Made by a program: the position numbers and the translations under genes | Shown: in pieces, positions 52,129-61,251 of the stretch | Position numbering within the stretch: position 1 is the stretch's first letter | Layout of the letters: every line of letters begins with the position of its first letter | Source of the DNA: Arthrobacter sp. Leaf337 | GTDB taxonomy: Bacteria > Actinomycetota > Actinomycetes > Actinomycetales > Micrococcaceae | DNA length: 64,000 bases | Direction: 5' to 3' | Assembly (NCBI RefSeq): GCF_001423745.1 | Contig: NZ_LMPC01000028.1 | Span: forward strand, 1 to 64,000 | Notes under the pieces: model-generated | What the model was told of the DNA's origin: nothing | What the model saw: the letters and a program-made list of their open reading frames with translations, nothing else | Database searches by the model: none

Positions 52129-52824
52129 TTACTTGGCGGCGTCGGTCAGTTTCTGCCGGAAGTCTGCCTCGGTGCTCAGGACCAGCTTCTCACCGTTGAG
52201 GAAGAAGGTGGGCGTTCCGGTCACGCCAAGGGCCCTGCCATCGGCGACGTCCTTCCGGATCCGGTCAATGGTTTTCTCATCCGCCACGGCCGCGTCGTAC
52301 TTGGCCAGGTCCAGCCCCAGTTCCTGCGCGAAGGTCCTGAACAGCGGCGCCTGGGAGTCCTGCTTTTCGCCCCACTGGGGTTGGGTTTCGAACATCTTGG
52401 CGTACATCTGCTCGTACTGGCCCTGCTGCGCGGCAGCTTCCACGGCCAGGGCCGAGGTGCCGGAGTTCCGGTGTCCCGGGAGCGGGAAGTACCGGTTCAC
52501 GAACGTGATCCGGTCTCCGTACTCTTTCTTGAGTTCCTCGACGAGGGGATAGGCGGCGCGGCAGGACTCACATTCGAAGTCCAGGAACTCGACGAGCTGG
52601 GCTTTCTCCGTGGCGGGTGTGGTGACGCGGTGGCTGTCCTCGCGGACCAGTTCCGCGGCCGCCGCCGGTGGCGCCGGGGCCGGCGCGGGTTTCGTGGTGG
52701 TGAAGACGGCATACCAGATCACTCCGGCGGCGACGATGACGCCGAGCAGGATCCAGATGACGAGGCGGGCCTTCTTGGCCGGGTCTTTCGGAGCGGGAGC
52801 GGGTTTCGTGGGTGTCTGTGTCAT
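52129..52824 (-). CDS. DsbA-like thioredoxin-fold protein, membrane anchored
   Basis: 231 residues. One N-terminal membrane helix (about 18-42) is followed by a Pro/Ala linker and a DsbA domain. The redox motif is CESC in FLDFECESCRAAYPLVEEL and the cis-proline loop is GVTGTPTFFLNG. It faces outward and may form or repair disulfides under metal stress. Its start overlaps the end of the CDF remnant by one base (52824). Confidence 0.88.
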   Translation of the reverse strand: MTQTPTKPAPAPKDPAKKARLVIWILLGVIVAAGVIWYAVFTTTKPAPAPAPPAAAAELVREDSHRVTTPATEKAQLVEFLDFECESCRAAYPLVEELKKEYGDRITFVNRYFPLPGHRNSGTSALAVEAAAQQGQYEQMYAKMFETQPQWGEKQDSQAPLFRTFAQELGLDLAKYDAAVADEKTIDRIRKDVADGRALGVTGTPTFFLNGEKLVLSTEADFRQKLTDAAK

Positions 52825-53114
52825 TAGTGCGGGATGCTTTCCTGGTCGCGGTGGGCGGCGGGTTCGATTTGGAAGGTGGAGTGTTCGACGCTGACGTCGA
52901 AGTGTTCGGCCACGCAGCGCTGCAGCTCGGCGAGGATGGTGGCTGCATGACCGTCGGTCATGCAGCTGTCTTCGACGGTGACGTGGGCCGAGAGGACCGG
53001 GGTTCCGGAAGCTACGAGGGAGGCGTGCAGGTCATGGACGTCAATGACGTGGGGCAGCGCCAGGATGTGTTCGCGGACTTCTGCCATGTCCAGTCCCTGG
53101 GGTGCGTTTTCCAT
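52824..53114 (-). pseudogene. C-terminal remnant of a cation diffusion facilitator
   Basis: About 96 residues match the cytoplasmic C-terminal domain of CzcD/ZitB-type zinc exporters: MENAPQGLDMAEVREHILAL, then VTVEDSCMTDGHAATIL. The six-helix membrane part is missing. The 183 bases between it and lspA hold no readable remainder, so the gene was probably truncated by a deletion. Confidence 0.75.
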
Positions 53115-53297
53115 CAGGCCCGAGGCGCAAGGGGCTTAGTCCCGTCGGGCCGCCTGACGAGACCGGGACATCGACCTGTCGGCGGCCGAAGCGATCCGGG
53201 TCATCGCGGTGCAGCTGTGTCCGGGGAGCGATCCCGTCCGGCCGGAAGCATGCTCCTTGCGGAGGTGGCCGGTGAGGAGCGGGCGGCGGGGCGGCGG

Positions 53298-53807
53298 TCA
53301 GTCGCCGGTCCCTGCCCGAGGGGACAGGATGGTGCCCATGACGAGGAGCGCGACTCCAGTAGTGACGAACACGTCGGCGAGGTTGAAGGTTGGAAACCAG
53401 CCGCTGTGGAGGTAGTCGACGACGCCGTGCCCATCGAGCCTGTCGATGAAATTCCCGGTGGCGCCACCCAGCAGCAGGGCCGATCCTGCCCGCGACAGGC
53501 CGGTCATGGACGGGGCGGTGGAGACGGTGTACCAGGTCAGGGCCGCGATGATCAGCCCGGTGGCGGCGATGACGATCCAGGGTGCCAGGTCCGCGCCGAG
53601 GCTGAACGCGACACCGAGGTTGTAGAGCAGCCGGATGTTGATCGGGCCCAGGTCGGTCGTCGCGCCGGTGGAGAGCAGGGCCTCGGCCATGGCCTTGACG
53701 ACCAGGTCGGATGCGGCCAGGACGGCCGCCCAGAGCAGCAGCACCATCCTGAACCGTCGTGCCCTCCGGGCAGGTACGCCCGGCCGGACGGTGGCTTCGG
53801 CCCTCAC
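53298..53807 (-). CDS. lspA: Signal peptidase II (lipoprotein signal peptidase)
   Basis: 169 residues with four membrane helices. The catalytic aspartates lie in GNFIDRLDGHGVVDYL and FNLADVFVTTG. GTG at 53807 overlaps the cadA stop (GTGA). LspA homologues occur in metal-resistance operons; in the lead operon pbr a signal peptidase domain accompanies the P-type ATPase. It probably serves this operon rather than general lipoprotein export. Confidence 0.92.
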   Translation of the reverse strand: MRAEATVRPGVPARRARRFRMVLLLWAAVLAASDLVVKAMAEALLSTGATTDLGPINIRLLYNLGVAFSLGADLAPWIVIAATGLIIAALTWYTVSTAPSMTGLSRAGSALLLGGATGNFIDRLDGHGVVDYLHSGWFPTFNLADVFVTTGVALLVMGTILSPRAGTGD

Positions 53808-55759
53808 GCGGTCGGTTCCAGCGCGGGTACAGGAGCGGTAGCGTCCAACGCTGTCCTGCTGCGGAGCCGGCCTGCCCGAACGCCATTTGCGATCACGACG
53901 ATTTCGGCCAGTTCGTGGATCAGCACTACGGCGGCCAGGCCGAGCATGCCGAGCAGGGCCAGTGGGATCAGCACAGCGATCAGCAGCAGGGACAGGCCAA
54001 CGTTCTGGAGCATGATCTGCCGGGTCCTGCGCGCGTGGTCCAGCACCTGGGGCAGGTGCTTCAGGTCCTCTCCCATCAGGGCGATGTCGGCGGTTTCGAT
54101 CGCGACGTCGGTGCCCATGGCCCCCATGGCGATACCGGTGTCGGCGGTCGCGAGTGCCGGGGCGTCGTTCACGCCGTCCCCGACCATGGCGGTTGGCTGC
54201 CGGGCCTTGAGCGTGCGGATGATCTCCGCTTTGTCCTCGGGACGAAGGTCGGCGTGGATTTCACTGATGCCCGCGGCCTTACCCAGCGCGGTGGCCGTGA
54301 TGAGGTTGTCGCCGGTGAGCATGGCCGTGGTGTAACCGGAAGCGCTCAGCCGGGCGATGACCTCGCGAGCTTCGGGGCGCAGCTCGTCACGGACCGCGAT
54401 CGCCCCGATGACCAGGCCGTCGTCCTCGATCAGGACAGCGGTGGCGCCGGCATGCTGCATCCGCTCGACCACGGCGGCCAGCGGACCGGCGTTGATCCAG
54501 CCCGGCCGGCCAAGGCGGACGGTCCTGCCCTCGAGCCGACCTTCCAGACCGGCGCCGGGGATGGTGTCAACATCGGTGACGACCGCCCGGTCCGTGGCCG
54601 CGGCGAGGATGGCGCGGGCGAGCGGATGTTCACTGCGGGCCTCCAGTCCGGCAGCGAGGGCCAGGACGTGTTCCCGGGTGGCTGCGCCGGTCGCAGCAAC
54701 GTCGATCACGGCGGGCTTGTTGCGGGTGAGCGTTCCGGTCTTGTCCAGTGCGATGGTGCGGATTTTGCCGAGAGTCTCCAGGGCGCCGCCGCCCTTGATG
54801 AGCACGCCGATGCGGCTGGCCGCGCCCACGGAGGCTACGACCGTCACGGGCACGGAGATGGCCAGTGCGCAGGGCGAGGCGGCGACCAGGACCACGAGGG
54901 CCCGTTCGAACCACAGCAGCGGCTCCCCCACGATGAAGCCGAAGATAATGATCATGACAGCGGCGATCAGGATACCCGGGACGAGCTTGCTGGCGATGGA
55001 GTCGGCCAGGCGCTGGCCCGGTCCCTTGCGGGACTGCTCGGCCTCCACGATGTGCACGATCCTGGCCAGTGAGTTGTTCTCCGCCGTGCTGGTCACTTCA
55101 ACCTCAAGCGGGCCGGTTCCGTTGATCGACCCGGCAAAGACCTCGCTTCCCGGCCCGGCCTCGACCGGCACGGATTCGCCGGTGAGCGCCGAGGTGTCCA
55201 GGGACGTGCGGCCGGTGATGATCCTGCCGTCAGTCGCCAGGCGCTCCCCCGGCCGGACAACCATCCGGTCTCCGCGGGTGAGTTCTGCTGGGGGGACGGT
55301 GGTTTCTATGCCCCCGCGCAGGACGGTCGCCTCGGCCGGGACAAGGTCCAGCAGGGCACGCAACCCCCGGCGGGTTTTAGCCATCGAGTACTCCTCGAGG
55401 CCTTCGGAGATGGCGTAAAGGAAGGCCAGCATGGCGGCCTCCTCGTACTGCCCGAGGGCGACCGCACCGGCTGCGGCGATCGTCATCAGCGTCCCGACCC
55501 CGATCTTGCCTTTTACCAGGCGCCGGAGGGTGGAGGGAACGAACGTCCAGGCGGCGACCAGCAGCGCGCCAATCTCCAGGGAAAGTGTCAGCCACTGCGG
55601 CCCTCCGGTCAGCGAAGCGACCCATGCGACCAGGAGCAGGACACCGGACACCGCTGCCGCCCGGACCTCGCTGACCTGCCAGAACCCAACGGTCTCCTCC
55701 GCCTCTTCGGACACTCCGGTCCCGGTCTTTTCGTCGCCGCAGCCGCAGGCGTCGCTCAT
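53804..55759 (-). CDS. cadA: Heavy-metal P1B-type ATPase (Zn/Cd/Pb export, CadA-like)
   Basis: 651 residues. Membrane metal motif SPC at 295-297, phosphorylation site DKTGTLT with Asp339, TGES in the actuator loop and GDGVNDAPAL in the hinge. There is no N-terminal HMA domain, only a short Cys/His-poor head with CGCG at 5-8. The ATG overlaps the arsR stop (ATGA). Regulation by the adjacent CmtR-type sensor points to Cd, Pb or Zn rather than copper; SPC also occurs in cobalt-type pumps, so metal choice is not certain. Confidence 0.9.
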   Translation of the reverse strand: MSDACGCGDEKTGTGVSEEAEETVGFWQVSEVRAAAVSGVLLLVAWVASLTGGPQWLTLSLEIGALLVAAWTFVPSTLRRLVKGKIGVGTLMTIAAAGAVALGQYEEAAMLAFLYAISEGLEEYSMAKTRRGLRALLDLVPAEATVLRGGIETTVPPAELTRGDRMVVRPGERLATDGRIITGRTSLDTSALTGESVPVEAGPGSEVFAGSINGTGPLEVEVTSTAENNSLARIVHIVEAEQSRKGPGQRLADSIASKLVPGILIAAVMIIIFGFIVGEPLLWFERALVVLVAASPCALAISVPVTVVASVGAASRIGVLIKGGGALETLGKIRTIALDKTGTLTRNKPAVIDVAATGAATREHVLALAAGLEARSEHPLARAILAAATDRAVVTDVDTIPGAGLEGRLEGRTVRLGRPGWINAGPLAAVVERMQHAGATAVLIEDDGLVIGAIAVRDELRPEAREVIARLSASGYTTAMLTGDNLITATALGKAAGISEIHADLRPEDKAEIIRTLKARQPTAMVGDGVNDAPALATADTGIAMGAMGTDVAIETADIALMGEDLKHLPQVLDHARRTRQIMLQNVGLSLLLIAVLIPLALLGMLGLAAVVLIHELAEIVVIANGVRAGRLRSRTALDATAPVPALEPTA

Positions 55760-56142
55760 CGTTCGCTCACTTTCATCATGGGCGCACCCGTACTGCCGGT
55801 GCCGTAGTTCGGGCACAGGCTGACCGCATTGCCGGTGGCAGCAAGCAGTACCTCGGCCTGGGCGAGCATGTCCATCAGCTCCGGACGGGACAGCGAGTAG
55901 TACACACTGCGGCCCTGCACCCGCCCCTCCACCAGGCCGCAGTCACGCAGGCACGCCACATGGGCAGATACGGTCGACTGGGCCAGACCCAGCTCGCCGG
56001 TGAGGTCACCAACACGCACCTCGCCGCCGGCCATCCGTTTCACAATGCTCAGCCGGGTCGGGTCACTGAGGGAATGGAACAGCGCCGCCGCGGGATCGAG
56101 CTGCCCGCAGGGATCGATGGGAACCACGGATTCAATCGTCAT
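55756..56142 (-). CDS. ArsR/SmtB-family metal sensor, CmtR-like
   Basis: 128 residues, winged helix-turn-helix (GDLTGELGLAQSTVSAHVACL). Cys64 and Cys68 in HVACLRDCGL and Cys110 near the C-terminus match the three-cysteine Cd/Pb site of mycobacterial CmtR. ATG 56142 is the natural start. It would repress the operon it heads until metal binds. The direct repeat ATCATCG (twice, 16 bases apart, minus strand) just upstream may be part of its operator. Confidence 0.9.
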   Translation of the reverse strand: MTIESVVPIDPCGQLDPAAALFHSLSDPTRLSIVKRMAGGEVRVGDLTGELGLAQSTVSAHVACLRDCGLVEGRVQGRSVYYSLSRPELMDMLAQAEVLLAATGNAVSLCPNYGTGSTGAPMMKVSER

Positions 56143-56174
56143 AAAACGATGATAGCGGCATTCGATGATGTCAT

Positions 56175-56264
56175 TGTCGGACGCCGTAAGGCCGGACGTC
56201 CATAAGCCTGCCTCATCCGATAAAAGGCAAGCCGGTGCACATCGGACTTGAAAGGCGTCCGACA
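56175..56264. repeat. Inverted repeat with 11-base arms
   Basis: TGTCGGACGCC (56175-56185) and GGCGTCCGACA (56254-56264) enclose 68 bases that contain further GGAC/TCCGAT half sites. It may be a resolvase-type site or transposon remnant. The gene-free stretch 56143-56576 also includes, from 56555, non-coding sequence similar to 49639-49650. Confidence 0.4.
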
Positions 56265-56576
56265 AGGGATCCCCACACCCGTGACTTTCGGCGTGCAGGC
56301 CGCTTCCTGGCACTAACCCACGAGCAAGCCGGCCGAGATATCGCGTCGCCCTAACCAGGGCAGGTACATCCGAAGCCCCTCTCACCACTCTCTACCGTGG
56401 AGAATATGCCGAGGCGCTCCGGGCCGGCAGTAGCGGTCAACACACTTCGGGAGCTGCCCCTGACCGAGGCGCAGTTCTGCAGGAGAGCTCGCCCGCAAAC
56501 CGACGACGTTCCAATTTGCCCCTCTTCGACGCATCCCCGGATGCCGGTGGGGGTTGTCTTCAGGAGGACGGACGTG

Positions 56577-57938
56577 TCATCGCCTGCCCGGCAACCCTCG
56601 CACGAAGGGTGCTTTCCCTAAAGCGGTCCGTTCAACGCGTTCAACAACATGCACATCCACCGGGGTGTCGACTACACCGGCGTCCTCGAGCGCGCCGGCC
56701 ACGGCTGTCCCAACCCCCTCGGTGGAGGCTCCGGGAGCGAGGCCGGCGAGGAGCACGCGAAGCCCGGAAGGCTTCTGGATGACCTGCCACCCCGCGCTCC
56801 CGGCTTCATCGAGGACGTGGTGGAACACGATCGGATGGACATTGACCGTGCCTGCCTTCCCGGGCAGCTGCAGGACATCTTCGATGCGCCCTTCGATGTC
56901 CTCCAGGACGGTGAAGGAGCGCCGGCAGGGGCAGCCCCGTCCGCCCAGGCTGACAGTGTCGGACATTTCGTAGCGGATCAGCGGAAGGGTGCGGGAGAAC
57001 AGGACCGTGACGAGGAGCTTTGCCCCGGTGGTTCCCGGAGGCACGGGGTTTCCGGCCTGGTCCACGGGTTCAACGATGAGCAGGTCTTCGTAGACGTGGC
57101 GGTTCCGGTAGGTGCAGGGGGAGGCGATCCCGGCCGTTTCGGTGGCGGCGTAAACATCAAAGGGAGCGCTCCCCCACGCCTCCTCCAGCTCGGCGGCGGT
57201 GTGCGGGCTGAGCACTTCGGAGGCGGACATCACGCCCTCCGGTGAAATGCGCAGCCTCCCGGCGCGCTGCTCTGCCGCGAGGGGTTTCAGCGCTGAGGCA
57301 TATCCGACGAGGATCCTGGGCTGGAACCGGTTGAGCGCGGCGACCGTCTCCTCCAGGGGTGCGGTGACGTCCAGGCGGAGCGTGGGGACGAGTCCGGAGC
57401 GCAGCGAGGCACCGACGACGGCGGACTGGTGTGTGGGCACGCGGGAACTCACCAATGCCATTTTCAGCGGCTTGGTGAGCCCGGCGGAGATCCCGGCCCA
57501 GTCGTTGGCGCGGGCATAGGAAGCCAGGACGGTCGCCCATTCGGAACGGTTCCAGACGAAGGTTCCGCGCCGGCCCGTGGTGCCGGCGGTCGCCGCAGCC
57601 CACCACCTGCCCTTCCACGGCACTCCCGGGTCTCCCCCGCTCTGCGTCAGGGATCGCAGGTGGTTCTCCAGATCCGCCAGCCTCAGGTCCGGTGTGGTGA
57701 TGGCTTCGTCGAAGTGCTCCATGAGGTCCGCTTTCGTCACGGACGGCAGCTGGTGCAGGGGGGCGTCGTGCAGGCCGGCGTGATGGCGCCGGTAGAACTC
57801 CGAGCCGGCGTAGGTTGCGCGGCGCAGCTCCCGCAGGGCGTGGTCCTGGTGGGCAGTGATTTGGGCTGCGTCCCAGTGGTCCCGTCTCCGCCAGGCGGCC
57901 CGCAGGAACAGCACACGGGTGATGAGGCGGAGGTCCAT
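56577..57938 (-). CDS. AMP-binding ligase (phenylacetate-CoA ligase / coenzyme F390 synthetase-like)
   Basis: 453 residues. Motifs include ATAGTTGRRGTF (the phosphate loop), YAATETAGIASPC and DVLQLPGKAGTVNVHP, with the C-terminal lysine region ERTALGKAPFVR. This is the PaaK-like branch used for F390 synthetases and capsule-type ligases. It follows the CPD-type ATPase by 12 bases, so it is in the copper-responsive operon. Its substrate and link to metal stress are unknown. Confidence 0.82.
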   Translation of the reverse strand: MDLRLITRVLFLRAAWRRRDHWDAAQITAHQDHALRELRRATYAGSEFYRRHHAGLHDAPLHQLPSVTKADLMEHFDEAITTPDLRLADLENHLRSLTQSGGDPGVPWKGRWWAAATAGTTGRRGTFVWNRSEWATVLASYARANDWAGISAGLTKPLKMALVSSRVPTHQSAVVGASLRSGLVPTLRLDVTAPLEETVAALNRFQPRILVGYASALKPLAAEQRAGRLRISPEGVMSASEVLSPHTAAELEEAWGSAPFDVYAATETAGIASPCTYRNRHVYEDLLIVEPVDQAGNPVPPGTTGAKLLVTVLFSRTLPLIRYEMSDTVSLGGRGCPCRRSFTVLEDIEGRIEDVLQLPGKAGTVNVHPIVFHHVLDEAGSAGWQVIQKPSGLRVLLAGLAPGASTEGVGTAVAGALEDAGVVDTPVDVHVVERVERTALGKAPFVRGLPGRR

Positions 57939-57950
57939 GGCCGCGGCCGC

Positions 57951-60527
57951 CTAGCGGTTACCGGCCGGGGCCAGCGGCCGGTCAGCATGCGCGGTGGTGG
58001 CCTCGGGTGTTTCCGGCCGGGGCAGCCGGAGCCTCTTGAGCAGCAGGGCGTTGACGGCGACCAGGAAGCTGGACCCGGACATCGAGAGGGCCGCGATCTC
58101 GGGGCTGAGGACAAGGCCGGCGAAGGCGAAGACCCCTGCCGCGATGGGCAGGGCTATCGCGTTGTACCCTACTGCCCAGCCCAGGTTCTGGCGCATCTTG
58201 CGCAGGGTGCCTTTGCCGATCCGCAGGGCGATGGGCACATCCAGCGGGTCCGAGCGCATCAGGACGAGGTCGGCTGTTTCGATGGCCACGTCGGTGCCGG
58301 CGCCGATCGCGATGCCGAGGTCGGCCTGGGCCAGGGCCGGGGCGTCGTTGACGCCGTCGCCGACCATGGCGACTTTCTTCCCCGTCCGTTGAAGTTCGGC
58401 GATCTTCGCTGATTTGTCGCCGGGAAGCACCTCGGCGATGACGGTGTCGATGCCCAGCTGGCCGGCGATCCTCCGGGCGGTCGCTTCGTTGTCCCCGGTG
58501 AGCATGACGACCTCGATCCCGGCCTCGTGCAGGGCCGCGACGGCGGCGGCCGCAGTTTCCCTCGCGGCGTCCGCCAGCGCGATCACCGCCGCGGCCCTGC
58601 CGTCGACGGCGACGAGCACGGCGGTCCGTCCGGTGGCGGCAAGTTCATCGCGCACCGCGGCCAGCGGGCCCAAGTCGATGCCTTCGTTGGCCATGAGTCT
58701 GCGGTTGCCGACCAGCACCCGGTGCCCGTCCACGGTCGCGCCGGCGCCGTGACCGGGAACATTGAGGAAATCCGAGGCTGCCAGGACGGGTGCACCCTGT
58801 TCCCGGGCATGCCGGACCACGGCCGCAGCCAGCGGGTGTTCGGATTCCTGCTCCACCGCCCCGACCAGGGCCAGGAGTTCGCTTTCGTCTATTCCCTCGA
58901 CGACGACGTCGGTCACTTCCGGTTCGCCCTTGGTCAGGGTTCCGGTCTTGTCCATCACGACGGTGTCGATCCGGGCGGAAACTTCAAGGGCGGTGGCGTT
59001 CTTGAACAGGACGCCGCGTTTGGCGCCGAGGCCGGTGCCCACCATGATGGCCGTCGGGGTGGCAAGCCCCAGCGCGTCGGGGCAGGTGATCACCACAACG
59101 GTGATCGCGAACAGCAGGGCCGTCTCGACGCCGGCGCCGAGGGCGAGCCAAACGGCGAACGTCAGGGTTCCGCCGATCAGGGCGACCAGGACCAGCCAGA
59201 ACGCGGCCCGGTCGGCCAGCCGCTGGCCCGGTGCCTTGGAGTTCTGGGCCTCCTGGACGAGAGCCACAATCTGGGCCAGGGCGGTGTCGGCGCCGACCTT
59301 GGTGGCCCGGACCCGCATCGTGCCGGTGGTGTTGATGGACGCGCCGATGACTTCCGAGCCGGTGCTCTTGGTCACCGGAAGGCTTTCGCCCGTGACCATG
59401 GACTCGTCGACCTCTGACTGGCCGTCCTCGACCTCCCCGTCAACGGGGATTTTCGATCCCGGCCGGATCAGCAGCAGGTCCCCGGTCTGGACTTCGGAGG
59501 TGGGGATCTCGACCGTGTCGCCGTCACGGATGACGACCGCGACCGGCGGGGCAAGCTCGAGCAGCGTGCGGATGGCCTCGTTCGCCCCGCCGCGTGCGCG
59601 CATCTCGAACCAGTGGCCCAGCAGCACGAAGGAGGTCAGGACGGTGGCGGCTTCGTAGAACACTTCACCGCCGCCGGTGAAGGTGACCCAGACGCTGTAA
59701 AGCCACCCGGTGCCCACGGCGATCGCGACCAGGACCATCATGTCCAGGGTATGGGCCTTCAGCGCCCGGTAGGCGCCGTCGAAGAAGATCCAGGCCGAGT
59801 AGAAGATGACCGGCAGGGACAGGATCAGGGCCATGACATCGTCACGAAGCCCGAACGGGGCCGGCGCGGTGAAGCCGAGCATGTCCCGGCCCATCGGCGA
59901 CCACAGCGTCACGCCCACCGACAGGATCGCCGCGACCAGGAACCGGTTGCGCATGTCCCTGACCATGTCATCCATCGACATTCCGCCGTGGTGTCCGCCG
60001 TGACCCATCATGTCCTGCGGGGTCCGGGTCGGCCCGGGGTGCGGACCCGGCCCGTGGCCGGCATGGCTGTCCGCCGGCGGCCGGGCATGGCCTGGGTGGG
60101 GTTCCGCGGTTTCCGGCGCATGACGCGCGTGCATGCCCTGGTGATCAGGCTCCGTGGGGTGCACATGGTCCATTGTGTGTGCGGCACCGGGGTGGACGTG
60201 TCCGGACGGCGGATGGGCGGCTTCGGACTTGCCGGCGGTGTCATGCTCCGTCCCGGGTGTGGGTCCTGTTTCGTCCATCGGGTAGCAGATGTGGTCGGGG
60301 ACCGATTCGCCCCGGCAGTGGTATCCGCAGTCCCGGATCCACCCGGAGATCTGCTCCAAGGAGGTCACGGACGGGTCATAGCTCACGGTCGCGGTCTGGG
60401 CGACCGGGTTCGCGTCGACGGCGACGACTCCGGGCCGCTGCAGCAGGACATGTTCCACGACCACTTTGGAGGTGGCCCAGTTCAGGCCGCGGACCTCCAC
60501 GACGGTGCGTTTCAGAAGCGTGCTCAC
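57951..60527 (-). CDS. Unusual heavy-metal P1B-type ATPase with CPD motif
   Basis: 858 residues from the GTG at 60527, which has AAGGAGGAG upstream. An HMA-like domain (about 8-70) lacks the CxxC pair: GLNWATSK stands where GMTCxxC is expected. A His/Met-rich stretch of about 80 residues follows (about 104-183). The membrane motif is TCPDALGL (CPD at about 482-484) instead of CPC or CPH. The catalytic Asp is in DKTGTLTK (about 526) and GDGVNDAPAL is intact. The CsoR-type operator 230 bases upstream indicates copper control. Confidence 0.9.
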   Translation of the reverse strand: MSTLLKRTVVEVRGLNWATSKVVVEHVLLQRPGVVAVDANPVAQTATVSYDPSVTSLEQISGWIRDCGYHCRGESVPDHICYPMDETGPTPGTEHDTAGKSEAAHPPSGHVHPGAAHTMDHVHPTEPDHQGMHARHAPETAEPHPGHARPPADSHAGHGPGPHPGPTRTPQDMMGHGGHHGGMSMDDMVRDMRNRFLVAAILSVGVTLWSPMGRDMLGFTAPAPFGLRDDVMALILSLPVIFYSAWIFFDGAYRALKAHTLDMMVLVAIAVGTGWLYSVWVTFTGGGEVFYEAATVLTSFVLLGHWFEMRARGGANEAIRTLLELAPPVAVVIRDGDTVEIPTSEVQTGDLLLIRPGSKIPVDGEVEDGQSEVDESMVTGESLPVTKSTGSEVIGASINTTGTMRVRATKVGADTALAQIVALVQEAQNSKAPGQRLADRAAFWLVLVALIGGTLTFAVWLALGAGVETALLFAITVVVITCPDALGLATPTAIMVGTGLGAKRGVLFKNATALEVSARIDTVVMDKTGTLTKGEPEVTDVVVEGIDESELLALVGAVEQESEHPLAAAVVRHAREQGAPVLAASDFLNVPGHGAGATVDGHRVLVGNRRLMANEGIDLGPLAAVRDELAATGRTAVLVAVDGRAAAVIALADAARETAAAAVAALHEAGIEVVMLTGDNEATARRIAGQLGIDTVIAEVLPGDKSAKIAELQRTGKKVAMVGDGVNDAPALAQADLGIAIGAGTDVAIETADLVLMRSDPLDVPIALRIGKGTLRKMRQNLGWAVGYNAIALPIAAGVFAFAGLVLSPEIAALSMSGSSFLVAVNALLLKRLRLPRPETPEATTAHADRPLAPAGNR

Positions 60528-60756
60528 TGCTCCTCCTTCGGCGCCGCTGCTGCCGGACGGGCCGTCCGGATCAGCAGGCAAGCTGGTGTTGGCCACTGGC
60601 GGTTGGTGATCGTGTGCGGGCTGGGGTGCGGCAGGCAAGGTGTGTCCTTTGGCAATGAGGGATCAGGGGAGGGCTGCGGGTTCGGTCCACCCGCTGCCGG
60701 ACCTTCACTGCGTATGGGCCGTGGCCCGGGACGTCGTTTTCCGGTTAAGGCGAACA

Positions 60757-60775
60757 TATACCCCCTAGGGGTATA
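60757..60775. promoter_or_regulatory. CsoR-type copper operator 1
   Basis: TATACCCCCTAGGGGTATA is a palindrome of the known CsoR site type (TACCC...GGGTA). It lies upstream of the minus-strand ATPase operon. The 358 bases from here to the second operator have no gene I can support. Confidence 0.85.
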
Positions 60776-61133
60776 CGTCAATGCCCCTGCTCCGACATGA
60801 CGACGGATGGCTCTCGGCGTCCCTGGCGCCCTATCAGGATGTATCCCAGGCGCCCATTGCTGCCTCCCGACGGCGCTCAGGGGCACGTCTGCCCTTGCGG
60901 TTCACTATCAACCCGCCAGGCCTGCCGCATCAGAGAGTCCTTCGTCCACCTGCCTTGGCCTCGCCGGCCGTGGGTCAGGTGGCCGCTTTCCCCGGGGAAA
61001 CTGCGGGACCTAAACCAGATGAGGCACGAGGCTCGCCTAAGGGGTCAAGCAGGGCCCTCGGATCCTTGGAACCATGGCAGGAAACCATACGAGGAGAGGG
61101 GTAGCAGGATGGTGCTAATAACTCTTGCGGCTT

Positions 61134-61150
61134 ATACCCCCAGGGGGTAT
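61134..61150. promoter_or_regulatory. CsoR-type copper operator 2
   Basis: ATACCCCCAGGGGGTAT, a perfect palindrome of the same kind, 101 bases upstream of the CopZ-like gene. Confidence 0.85.
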
Positions 61151-61251
61151 CCTTGGAGGTGTTGTCAGTGACGTGGTTTGTCCGGCCCCAGGCCGCTACA
61201 GCCGTTCAACCACAACAGCTCTTTTATCCCACGCTTCGAAGGAAAACTGAC

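Noticed and set aside
60781..61104. Plus-strand frames between the two CsoR boxes
   Set aside because: Several overlapping frames, none with a plausible product or ribosome-binding site.
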